Assembly (NCBI GenBank): GCA_024364735.1
Contig: JAGFNQ010007656.1
Location: forward strand, 1 to 64,000
Source of the DNA: Boesenbergia rotunda
Lineage: Eukaryota; Streptophyta; Magnoliopsida; Zingiberales; Zingiberaceae
Length of the DNA: 64,000 nt
Reading direction: 5' to 3'
In this document: positions 34,753 to 44,317 of the stretch, in pieces
Position numbering within the stretch: the first letter of the stretch is position 1
How the letters are laid out: every line of letters starts with the position of its first letter
Notes under the pieces: generated by a model
What the model saw: the letters and a program-made list of their open reading frames with translations, nothing else
Database searches by the model: none
What the model was told of the DNA's origin: nothing
Program-made: the position numbers and the translations under genes

Positions 34753-35976
34753 TCATGCCTTAGTCAATTTCTTTTTGACTTTTCGAACCTTAGAATCATT
34801 TGATGATCTAAAATAGGTTCTTGACATTAAAGATATGACACTAGGTTCTTTAGGTTGATAACCCAAACCAACCTTGTTGTACATCGCCCTTTGTGAGTTG
34901 AGTATCATATCTAATGTTTTAGAGCTTGTTGAAAACTTCTCAAGAATATTTTTGAGGTTTTCAACTTCGCTCTTCAAGTCCTTATTTTCATTTTCAAGGG
35001 TCTTAACATGCAAGTCATCATGAAAATTATTAGCATCCTCATCCTTAGAGGTTTTCAATTTTTCTACCTCTAATCTCAAGGATTTAATCTTGTTCTTAGA
35101 CCTTTTGAGCATGTTTGTCAAGCAAGCTATTGCTCTATAGCACTTATCTAGCTCGGGAGAAATTACCTCTTCATCATCCGAAGATGATGAAGGCGCGGTT
35201 GAGGAGTCACTTGATTCATCACTGCTCTCATTGGATGATTCTTCTAAGGCTACGAGAGCCACATGACAGTGGTTCTTTTCCTCCTCCTTCTCCTTCTTCT
35301 TCTTCCTGTCACATGCCACAAAAGCCAACCCTTTCTCCTTTGGTCTTTGGTTAGAGATCTCATGTAGTTCCATTTCACAAAATAGATCTTCTAACTTAAC
35401 TAAAGAAAGATCCTTGGAAACCTTGTAGGCATCCACCATGGATGACCACAATGTATTCCTTGGAAAAGCTTTTAGAACTAACCTTACTAGATCCCGATTT
35501 TCTACCTTTTCATTGATGGAGTGGAGGCCATTGAGGATCTCTTTGAATCTTCCATGGAGTTCACTTACCTTTTCATTTTCTTCCATGGATAGATTTTGGA
35601 GTTGACTGTGAAGGAGGTCCTTCTTGGCTATTCGGGTGTCTTGAGTTCCTTCGTGGAGCTCAATAATTTTGTTCCAAAGATCCTTAGCACTTGTAAAAGG
35701 ACCCACCTTGATCAACTCCTCCTTCGTCATCCCACATTGCAAGGTGACAATAGCTTTGGCATTGGCTTCCCCCTTCCGGATTTGCTCAGCCGACCACTCG
35801 GAAAACTCAAGCTCCTTTCCTTCATTATCCTTTGGAAGGGAAAACCCCTCCTTGACAGAGAACCACAAGCTCATGTTGGTTTTGAGATAGAACTCCATCC
35901 TTGACCTCCAATATGGAAAATCAGTGCCGTCGAGGAATGGAGGTCGGTTTGTGCTCAATCCTTCTCTTCCAGCCAT
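34753..35976 (-). CDS. SIRE-type copia gag, intact frame
   Basis: The minus-strand ATG at 35974-35976 lies 45 bases after the primer-binding site and opens 407 residues without a stop. Residues 1-210 form the copia gag pattern: RPPFLDGTDFPYWRSRMEFYL, then AKDLWNKIIELHEG, then DLVRLVLKAFP. A lysine/glutamate patch and a serine/aspartate-rich linker (about 230-270) follow, then a coiled coil (about 280-350, LRLEVEKLKTS..., LENENKDLKSEVENLKNILEKF) and GLGYQP near the end. The CCHC zinc knuckle expected between capsid and acidic linker is not present. A nearly isolated intact gag suggests recent activity with help from another element. Confidence 0.85.
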   Translation of the reverse strand: MAGREGLSTNRPPFLDGTDFPYWRSRMEFYLKTNMSLWFSVKEGFSLPKDNEGKELEFSEWSAEQIRKGEANAKAIVTLQCGMTKEELIKVGPFTSAKDLWNKIIELHEGTQDTRIAKKDLLHSQLQNLSMEENEKVSELHGRFKEILNGLHSINEKVENRDLVRLVLKAFPRNTLWSSMVDAYKVSKDLSLVKLEDLFCEMELHEISNQRPKEKGLAFVACDRKKKKEKEEEKNHCHVALVALEESSNESSDESSDSSTAPSSSSDDEEVISPELDKCYRAIACLTNMLKRSKNKIKSLRLEVEKLKTSKDEDANNFHDDLHVKTLENENKDLKSEVENLKNILEKFSTSSKTLDMILNSQRAMYNKVGLGYQPKEPSVISLMSRTYFRSSNDSKVRKVKKKLTKA

Positions 35977-36020
35977 CTTGTTGTAAGCTCTCAGATGTTA
36001 AGCCGTAACCAGAGCCCCAA

Positions 36021-36032
36021 GCTCTGATACCA
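36021..36032 (-). other. Primer-binding site, initiator tRNA-Met (minus strand)
   Basis: Plus-strand GCTCTGATACCA is the reverse complement of TGGTATCAGAGC and lies two bases from the LTR at 36035. Confidence 0.9.
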
Positions 36033-36867
36033 CTTGTTGGTGACGAGATGGCTATAGAGGGGGGGTGAATATAGCCAAACACAAATCTTTATCTTCTTTT
36101 CAAGTTTTCTGCACTTAGAGATTAGGCAGCGGAAGACACAATGCAGAAACAGAAATGAAGAACAGGAATCAAAACAAAGAAAGCAAACCAGACGACACAG
36201 CGATATACAAGGTTCGGGGATAACTTGCTCCTACTCCTTGGCATGCCCGTAAGGTGGGCGATCCCTTGATCGTCGACAGATCAAGCCCCGGTGACCCGGA
36301 TAAAACAGCGCCTCCTTCTCGGTGGAGAAACCTCTCCACAAGCGTCTCAATAGGATACAAGATAAGCTCACGAGACTAAGAGAAGGATAGCTCACAAAGA
36401 TGAAACAAGAACGCTCAAGCACCAAGCAACAGAGAGCACAACACACAGCCCAACCGAACTCCTCAAGTTCCTGTCTGTTTTCCCGTTGTCGCTCCTCTGC
36501 TTCTAGCCTCGTCTTAAGCATCTGCTCCCATCACCAGGCTCTCCATCAGCATCCACTGAAGCCACAGCCTGACCCCCTGACTCCCTGAGCACTCAGTCCA
36601 CTGAATACCCTCTCCAGCTGAGCCTCCGTCAGTTGTCAGCTGCTCTCCAGACGTCATTGAGACCTGAAACAAGGAAACAGCCAAACCTGCTCCAAGGAAA
36701 GCCTCCCATTGACTCTCCTCCAATGTTTGAATCATCCCTGTAAAGCCTGCACACTCCAATAGAAGCTTAGCAATGCATATCAACAAGAATCGACAATGTA
36801 TCAGAGAATCGGCAGTGAAAACAGACGCGATCAGAGCTTCTGACAACATATTTGAATTAAAGTTCTG

Positions 36868-37316
36868 CGCCTGATCGGTCACCAGACCGATCAGGAAGGA
36901 CCCTGATCGGTCACCAGACCGATCCAGAAGTCTTCTGCACACTCCTGATTGGTCCCCAGACCAATCAGGCTCCTGCCTGATCGGTCACCAGACCAATCAG
37001 GCTGCTTCCAGACCAATCAGGAGTCATCCTGATCGGTGATAGTGAGAACCTTGCGACAAATGATCGTTCACTAGACCGATCTGAGCAGTATCCCTGATCG
37101 GTCATCAGACCGATCAGGAGCAGATCAGCAGGGGATCTCAACTCACTGTTCGCTCCCTGATCGGTCACCAGACCGATCAGGAGCTGTGCAGTGAGTGAAA
37201 CACACACTCCCTGATCGGTCACCAGACCGATCAGACATCGCTGGATCGGTCACCAGACCGATCCACGAAGGAGCAGCGTGCCAACTCCCTGATCGGTCAC
37301 CAGACCGATCCAGGGA
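36868..37316 (-). repeat. GATCGGTC...GACCGATC palindrome array
   Basis: About nine units in which CTGATCGGTC and GACCGATCAG flank ACCA, with unequal spacers, plus variants such as CTGATTGGTC...GACCAATCAG in which both arms change together. The homologous array is at 31322-31770. Confidence 0.85.
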
Positions 37317-37815
37317 CGCAGACCTAGCCTTCCAAGCTAGGATTTCATTCACCTTAGCCCTCCAAGCTAAGGATTTTTCAATCTAACTCTCCAAGTTGGG
37401 AATTTGCACCTAACCCTCCAAGTTAGGACTTTTCACCTAGCCCTCCAAGCTAGGACTTTTCACCTAGCCCTCCAAGCTAGGACTTTTCACCCAACCCCTT
37501 CGAGTTAGACCTTCATCCAACCTAGCCCTCCAAGCTAGGCACCTGACCCTCCAAGCCAGGACTTTTTCACCTAACTCTCCAAGATGGGACTTTTCACCTA
37601 ACCCTCCAAGTTAGGACTTTTCACCTAGCCCTCCAAGCTAGGACTTTTCACCTAGCCCTCCAAGCTAGGACTTTTCACCCACCTCTTCTGAATTAGGACT
37701 TTTCAACACCCGGCTTCACTCACCAGGACCCGGCTTCACTCACCGGGATTTCAACCTAGCTTCCAAGCTAGGACCTGGCTTCACTCACCAGGGTTTCATG
37801 CCCAGTCCCCGACCA
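37317..37815 (-). repeat. Upstream hairpin array, CCTAGC...GCTAGG type
   Basis: Tandem hairpins CCTAGCCCTCCAAGCTAGG separated by ACTTTTCA. Variants keep the arms paired: CCTAACCCTCCAAGTTAGG, CCTGACCCTCCAAGCCAGG, and CCCGG...CCGGG around CTTCACTCA. Homologue at 31771-32320. Confidence 0.85.
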
Positions 37816-37901
37816 GGACTTTAAACCAAATTCGCTCAACCAAACTTAAATCATTGTCAAAGACCAAAACAACAATTGGGCCAGACTGCATCAACACCAA
37901 G

Positions 37902-38440
37902 GGCTCGCCGAAAGGGATTTCTTCCGATCCTTGGTAAAGAAGCCCCCGCCAGTTTCGATGATTTGCTGGGACGCTCCTTCAAGCATGTCAATGTGGAAGA
38001 AGTACACTACGCCCGTCGTAAAGATCCAGTCGGAGCCCCCCCCCTCCAGCAGCTCCCCGATCAGACAGGAGGGAGCCCCTGACCCTAGCTCGGGGAAAAG
38101 ACCTTCACCCTGGGAAGGACTAGTGGGCTGGCAGGTGTCGACTGGTTGAGACGGTAGACACCGAGCAGCTGGAACCATCACTAAGTTACTGTAGTTACCA
38201 TGACAGCTCAGCACATTCCACTGAGGAGTGTCACGCCTTGAAGACGAAGTTCAATGAGGAGGCAGACACCAAGCCTCGGAGAAAGTGGAACAAGTCGGGG
38301 TATCGCAGAAGGTCGCCAAGGCGAAGCTTTTCTCCTCGACGACAGCATGCCGGGGAAAACGAGGCCCGACATCGGTCTCGATCACGATCGCGAGGTAGGA
38401 GTCGGAGGCCCGCACTCCGAAGATCCCTCTCCTAAGAAAG
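37902..38440 (+). pseudogene. Tat gag, C-terminal part with zinc finger-like motif
   Basis: Continues the gag frame after the insertion (GLAERDFFRSLVKKPP), shifts frame near 37945 (then ASFDDLLGRSFKHVNVEE), and carries a Cys/His motif YCSYHDSSAHSTEECHALK (38187-38243) typical of Tat gag. An arginine/serine-rich tail ends near 38435. At least two frame changes. Confidence 0.75.
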
Positions 38441-38639
38441 AGACCCCCAGAAGGGCAAGGCCCCTATGCGGGGTCCGCCCTCGGGCCATGTGGGAGTCAT
38501 CTCAGGAGGACCTACTGGAGGGGACTCCAACTAGGCAAGGAAGTCTTATACCCGACGACTGGAGAACTACTCCATTGGAACGAGCCGAAGCCAGGAGTCA
38601 GTCCCTACAATATCTTTTGGGTCGTCCGACCTTGAAAAA

Positions 38640-39884
38640 GTGGAAGCTCCCCATGAGGACGCCTTAGTGATTGTGGCTCGCATTGCCAACTATGAGGTGA
38701 AGTGCATCTTCGTAGATACGAGGAGTTCTGTGAACATCCTGTACAAGGCGGCTTGGGACCAGATGCAGATAGACGAGGATGAACTGCTCCCAATGTTCGT
38801 AGAATCGCGATCCTACACAGGATCGATTTGGGGTCAGGATCGGATCGGTCAGGATCGGATCGTAAAATCGTACGATCCTACCAAAAACCCTTAAAATGAA
38901 AGAATATACAATTTTTATTAACACTATAATGATAATAATCAAGTTCAACTTCAAGAATATTCTATTGATTACAAGATGATCCAATTTAATTGTCAACCTA
39001 TTAGATAATAGACATCTAAAAACGTATCATTTTAGGAAAAAGATATAACATAATATTATTAATCAAAACCTAACTAAAAATAATTAAATAAATGTTTAAA
39101 TAATCTTAAAACCCTTAGGAAAAAGATATAACATAATATTATTAATCAAAAACTAACTAAAAATAATTAAATAGATGTTTAAATAATCTTAAAACCCTAA
39201 CACTAACTCTGTAAAAGATAAAAAAATAATAATAAAAAAGACTAATAATCTTCTGAGCTTCTGAAAAGACTTTAAATAATATTTTTTGGGATTCAATCTT
39301 AAAACTAACCTGTAGATCTTTGAACGAGTTTCAATTTGATATATTATAGGTCACGTGGTTCAATCCGAGTCAAAAATTATGACCTCTTGAAGCTTTCACC
39401 GATCCTGTTCCGATACTGCTCTGATTCTGTCTGATCCTATACGATTCTGTCCGATTCTGTCCGATCCTACCGATCCTGCTGCGATCCTGCTACGAAAAAC
39501 GATTCTGCGCGATTCTGGATCGTTTTCTGGCGTAGGATCGTAGGATCGTACGATCCAGGATCGCGATTCTGCAAACTATGACTGCTCCTGGTCTTGACCC
39601 CACTATTTGGTTTCACAGGATATCAAGTATAGCCAGTAGGGCAAATCACCTTGTTACTCTCGTTGGGCAGCGATAAGCTTGAAAGAACACGGAGGACTCC
39701 TTTCTTGATCGTGGGCACGCCCTCCTCCTACAATGCCATCCTTGGTCGCCCGGTGCTCAGCACTTTTCAGGCGGTGGTCTCTGATTACCACCTGAAGATC
39801 AAGTTCCCGGTAGGCGACCGGGTGGTTGAAGTCAGAGGAGATCAGCTAGTGTCTCGGAAGAACCCGAGGGGCTTGGAAGACTAA
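38640..39884 (+). pseudogene. Tat aspartic protease, interrupted and active site changed
   Basis: Left part 38640-38790 reads HEDALVIVARIANYEVKC and then IFVDTRSSVNILYKAAWDQM. The catalytic D-T-G appears as D-T-R, a glycine-to-arginine change. The right part 39589-39884 resumes with GFTGYQV, a TAG stop, PVGQI, PSSYNAILGRPVLSTF and KIKFPVGDRVVEVRGDQL, and ends in a natural-looking stop at 39884. A 790 bp hAT element with target-site duplication ACTGCTCC separates the parts. Reverse transcriptase does not follow. Confidence 0.85.
38791..39580. mobile_element. Non-autonomous hAT element (790 bp)
   Basis: Flanked by ACTGCTCC on both sides (38783-38790 and 39581-39588), the 8 bp duplication of hAT insertions. 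Terminal inverted repeats of about 24 bases share AGAATCGCGATCCT and a CA...GTT outer end, with four mismatches. Both subterminal regions are packed with GGATCG/CGATCC words. An 83 bp direct duplication lies at about 39036-39200. No transposase. Confidence 0.85.
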
Positions 39885-40070
39885 CTGTAGGAGAAGGGCA
39901 AAAACTAGGGAGGTCCTGGCCCGACAGCGGTCTCGGACCCTTCTGGTCTCGGTATGATTTATGTTTTATTTAGAGTGTCTGTCCGTGTATCTTTGTGACC
40001 TCGCAGCAAAATCAAGTAATAAAGGGAGATGCTTTCTTCAAAATAACAATGCACCACCGAGGAATTAAAA
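39885..40070. other. Region between protease and tandem repeat
   Basis: Where pol would begin in a complete Tat element there is about 190 bases of non-coding sequence. No reverse transcriptase motif is present. Confidence 0.6.
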
Positions 40071-40880
40071 ACCCTAATACCTCGCGGTGCAGCCGATGCC
40101 CGAGGTACTTATGCTTGGTCTGGGATGCACACGTCTGACCAAGTATCCAAAACCCTAATACCTCACGGTACAGCCGATGCCCGGGGTACTTAGGCTTGGT
40201 TTGGGATGTACACGCCCGACCAAGTATCCAAAATCCTAATACTTCGCGATGCAGCCGATGCCCGGGGTACATAGGCTTGATTTGGGATATACACGCCCGA
40301 CCAAGTATCCAAAACCCTAATACCTCTCGGTGCAGCCAATGCCCGGGGTACTTAGGCTTGGTCTAGGATATACACGCTCGACCAAGCATCCAAAACCCTA
40401 ATACCTCACGGTGCAGCCGATGCCCGGGGTACTTAGGCTTGGTCTGGGGTATACACGCCCGATCAAGTATCCAAAACCCTAATACTTCGCAGTGCAGCCG
40501 ATGCTCGGGGTACTTAGGCTTGGTTTGGGATATACACGCCCGACCAAGTATCCAAAACCTAATACCTTGCGGTGTAGCCGATGTCTGGGGTACTTAGGCT
40601 TGGTCTGGGATATACACACCCGACCAAGTATCCAAAACCCTAATACTTCGCAGTGCAGTCGATGCCCGGGGTACTTAGGCTTGGTCTAGGATATACACGC
40701 CCGACCAAGTATTTAAAACCCTAATACCTCGCGGTGCAACCGATGTCCGGGGTACTTAGGCTTGGTCTGGGATATACACGCCCGACCAAATATCCAAAAC
40801 CCTAATACCTCGCGGTGCAGCCGATGCCCGGGTACTTAGGCTTGGTCTGGGTTACAATAAACTCCCTACCAAGGACCCAA
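40071..40880. repeat. Tandem array, ten copies of 81 bp
   Basis: Units begin ACCCTAATACCTCGCGGTGC and continue with CCGATGCCCGGGGTACTTAG, GCTTGGTCTGGGATATACAC and CCGACCAAGTATCCAAA. Starts fall every 81 bases (40071, 40152, 40233, 40314, 40395 and so on). Copies differ by a few bases. Unrelated to the LTRs. Confidence 0.9.
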
Positions 40881-41124
40881 ACCAGGATGCCTCGGGATCT
40901 CCTGAGCGCCCGGGACAGGTAGGCACTGCAGAAGCAGCTTACCCGACCAAAGGAATACAAGCAAAACAATAATCCAGGCATACACATACACGGGGTAACA
41001 AAAATATTGCTTTATTTATATGAAAAATACATAGAGCTCAATATCTCAGAGAATTATCAAGATACAATCGAAATATCCTGTGAGAGAAAACACTCTTCTA
41101 CTTAGGCCTTTCTCCTCTACAGCA

Positions 41125-41453
41125 TCATTCCTGTAGGGTTGCTAAAGCTCGGAGCCACCTCCCAAATGTGTGGTGCACAAGAGTTCGCTGACGAGGTCCT
41201 CGAATCTTTTGCCACCATCTGGGTACTCCATCCGAGTAGTCAGTAACAGATAAGGACGCCTGAGGTAACCATGGGTAGCACGACCCCATCTGGAGACCTT
41301 GGTCACCTCTTCCTGCAAAGGTGAATCCGGTACAACATTCAAAAGGAAGAAGAGGGGGAGCAGCAACGACAATTTCTCTCCGGAGCGTGTAAAGACGCAA
41401 CGAAGAATTGTCTTAACAGGAGGGGGGAGCAGCCACGACAAATAGGGAATCAA
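41125..41453 (-). CDS. Unrecognised antisense ORF (103 residues)
   Basis: Minus-strand frame reading MIPYLSWLLPPPV, with a hydrophobic stretch in the middle (EKLSLLLPLFFLLNVV) and a charged C-terminal half. I do not recognise it. It lies just downstream of the antisense ORF broken by the Athila element (51761 to 41481) and may be a second exon of that gene or chance. No splice signal is convincing. Confidence 0.3.
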
Positions 41454-41639
41454 CGAAAAGAAGAAAGAGAAAGAGAAAAGCTAGCGGCTGTAGCTCCCCC
41501 GCTCTTGATGATGGCGTATCCCACAAACACCATCCTCCGCCAAAACATGGGGAAAACAAGGATTCGGAAGAGGATGACGCTTGTTGGCGCACCGCCGCGG
41601 ACCGACCAGGAAGTCATCTCCCCCATGCCCCCTGGCGGA

Positions 41640-44317
41640 TGACGGACCCGAAATACTAGATTAAATTGTCACGAAATGTGGGTCCAATCAGAATTTAAAA
41701 TTTATAAATGTGCTGGAAACCCTTTTTGCAATCAAGAATATGAAAACGTAGTAAAGGGGCCACAGGTCATATTTTTCCTCGGGACTAGTTGATGTTGTGT
41801 GATTCGCGCTTGTATTTATGTGTCGTTTGTGAATTTCGAGTTTCAAATAAAATTGGGTTTTGGGGTTGCAAGCATGAAAACTCAATGACAGGAATAGAAA
41901 CCCAATGGAAAATTTGAATCAACTGGTGCAACTAAACAATTTTGGGAAACAAGCAGGGTTTCAAAACAAATCAAACAACTGATGTGAAGCAATTAATGTG
42001 CAGCAAATGAATGAGAAGAAATAACTCCAATGCAGAGACAAAATGGGCAGGAATAAATCCAATTGATATGCAGAAATGGCAGTTTTAAACTTCACTTGGA
42101 TGCGAAATCAAACAAGCAACAGATTTCAAATTTAATGGACTTCAAATTCAAGGCTTCCTTGATACAAACTTCAGCAACTTCAGCTAAAATATTGCAAAGA
42201 TGACTTGGATTGTAGAATCAAAATTGAATTGCAGAAATGGAGACTTAGCTGCAGAATTGGAATTTCAGCAATCAGTTGACACAAAATTCCGGAACAAGAT
42301 ACAAGGGCTGCTATGCAAAACTGGTGCTAACGTAGCTTGGGGCTCATATGTAGAAATTGAAGACTCATATGCAGAAATTGAAGACTCATATGCAGAAATT
42401 GAGAAACCAACGTGCCAACATGAAACTATGCTAAGTGCTTGCACTGTGGACTGGAAATTCAGATTCAATTTCAGAATGGCAACGACCATTTGAATGCAAA
42501 TCCAACAAACAAGCGGGCCAAAAATTTATGCACTAATCTACAATTCAGAATTGCTAAGCTGTAATTGATACAAAACGAACTGATGTGCAGAAATAAAAAG
42601 ATGCAGAATTGAAATTCAGATTACGGCATTGAAGTTGATACAAGAATTGATACGCTACAACCAATTGCATAAACAAATTAATCAAGTGGAGATCTAATGC
42701 AATGGTTGACCAAACAATAACCTCTTCATGTGCTGCAATCGAAAACATAGAAATAAATGGGGAAAATGCAGAAACCAAGCTGGAATTGCAGAAACTAAGG
42801 GATGATATGCAGGATTAACTCAAGCTGACCAAATGGAAATTCCGAAATACAATTAAATATGAAGCAAACTTGGATCAGCTAGATTCATACACTAAGTGTG
42901 ATCTCTAATTGCAGGAAATAACTAAACACTAATCGGATTCAAAAGAAACTGCAAAAACCCGAAATGAAACTTGGCACGCAGAAACAGTTTGGCACGCAAC
43001 AGATTTAGGAAATACGCAAGCAACAATCAGAGAAATAAACTGAAATTAAGTGAAACAATAACTAAACTAGCTAGCTAACTACTTACTTGAAGATTTAAAG
43101 CTAAATTACAGTTGGAACAATGCATTAAACCAAGTTAATGAATCTGAAACGAAATGCAGAAACAGAATGTTGCGGCAGAAATAAAAATTACAGCTACAAC
43201 CATGAAATTTACTAGCTAAACTACTCCTCAACCCTTCCCTAGCTCAAGACTCCTTGTTCGTCACGCAAGGGCTGGCCTCGAACCCCTAAGCACAGCAAAT
43301 CAGTGGAAATCAGCCTCGCTTGATGAACTCTGCTCGAACTGCATCATTTGGGGAAATCCAATCCGAACCCCTTCGATCTCAAATAATGGGATGGCGATGA
43401 AGATTTGAAGACCCTCTGAGCTCACCTGAGAACCCCTACAAGCAGCTCAGATGATCGGAAATGGCTTGTGGATGAGATTCGAGTGGTCAGACCACAGAGC
43501 CACCGAAACCCTCAAATAGCTCTGTCCGGCGTGAATTCGAGCTGAATTCTCCAACAAAACTGTCCTCCAAAGATCCAAATCTTGATCCAGATGAAGAATT
43601 AAGGGGTCGCGCCCCTTAAATGAAGAAGAACTATACTGAAGACGTGAAGATCACAACGAAGAAGATGAAGAAACGGCGGAGACGTGACGAGGAAGAAAGC
43701 TGCTGCGTTTTGATTAAATAGTTATCAACGGACGACCCAGATTGATTGGAGGAGATCCAACGGCTGATCTTGCTCTGATTTGATCCAAATTTTTATGATG
43801 ATGATCTGGGGTCAGGATCTGCCTCGTGGTAGCTCGGATCCTCCAGATGTGCAACGGATGGTCCAGATCAACTTAGTCTTTGAATGGACGATCTAGAGCC
43901 CTCCTTACTTGATCCAACGGTTGATTGAGCTCTGATTGGAATGAAACCTTCAGATCTTGATCATAGAGCTTGATCAACCCTAACCCTAGCTCAGATTGCT
44001 TCAGATCGTCCCGGATGGCTCAGATCTAGCCGCTCTTGAATCGGACGGCTCGGATTAATCGTAAGCTTGACAATTCGATCCGGTTCACTTCCGACTCAAG
44101 TTTGACCCAATATGCTCTAGGTCCAGGATCCTTTCATGCCTACAAAAATATATCAGAAAATTAGCGGTCAAATAATCCAAAAAATGTGTAAATTTGCAAT
44201 TAAGTCCAAAATAAGAGGAAATCCTAAAACCTAGGGCAATTTCACAATTAAGCAATAAAAACATAGGTCAAACATGGATTTTAGCAACTCAAATGATCAA
44301 TAAAATGGTATCTATCA
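41640..44317 (-). repeat. 3' LTR (minus sense) of the Athila element
   Basis: 2678 bp, 21 bases longer than its partner. It has three copies of a 21 bp unit (TCATATGCAGAAATTGAAGAC) at about 42345-42405, against two in the other LTR. Small ORFs inside are chance. Confidence 0.9.

Larger units (their letters stand above)
30488..37896 (-). mobile_element. Gag-only SIRE-type copia element (TR-GAG-like)
   Basis: LTRs 30488-32399 and 36035-37896, flanked by CCAAG on both sides (30483-30487 and 37897-37901). On the minus strand a tRNA-Met primer-binding site (plus GCTCTGATACCA, 36021-36032) adjoins the right-hand LTR and a polypurine tract (plus ATCTCCCCCTTTTTG, 32400-32414) adjoins the left-hand LTR. 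The only gene is a 407-residue gag (34753-35976). There is no pol and no room for it. The LTRs look almost identical, so the insertion is recent. It needs enzymes from a complete relative. Confidence 0.9.
36035..37896 (-). repeat. 5' LTR (minus sense) of the gag-only element
   Basis: 1862 bp. In minus-strand order: TGTTGATGCAG start, hairpin array, GATCGGTC array, transcribed part, end CCAACA (plus TGTTGG at 36035). Only scattered differences from 30488-32399. Confidence 0.9.

Noticed and set aside
38238..38435. Arginine/serine splicing-factor-like ORF
   Set aside because: It is the RS-rich tail of Tat gag following the Cys/His motif.
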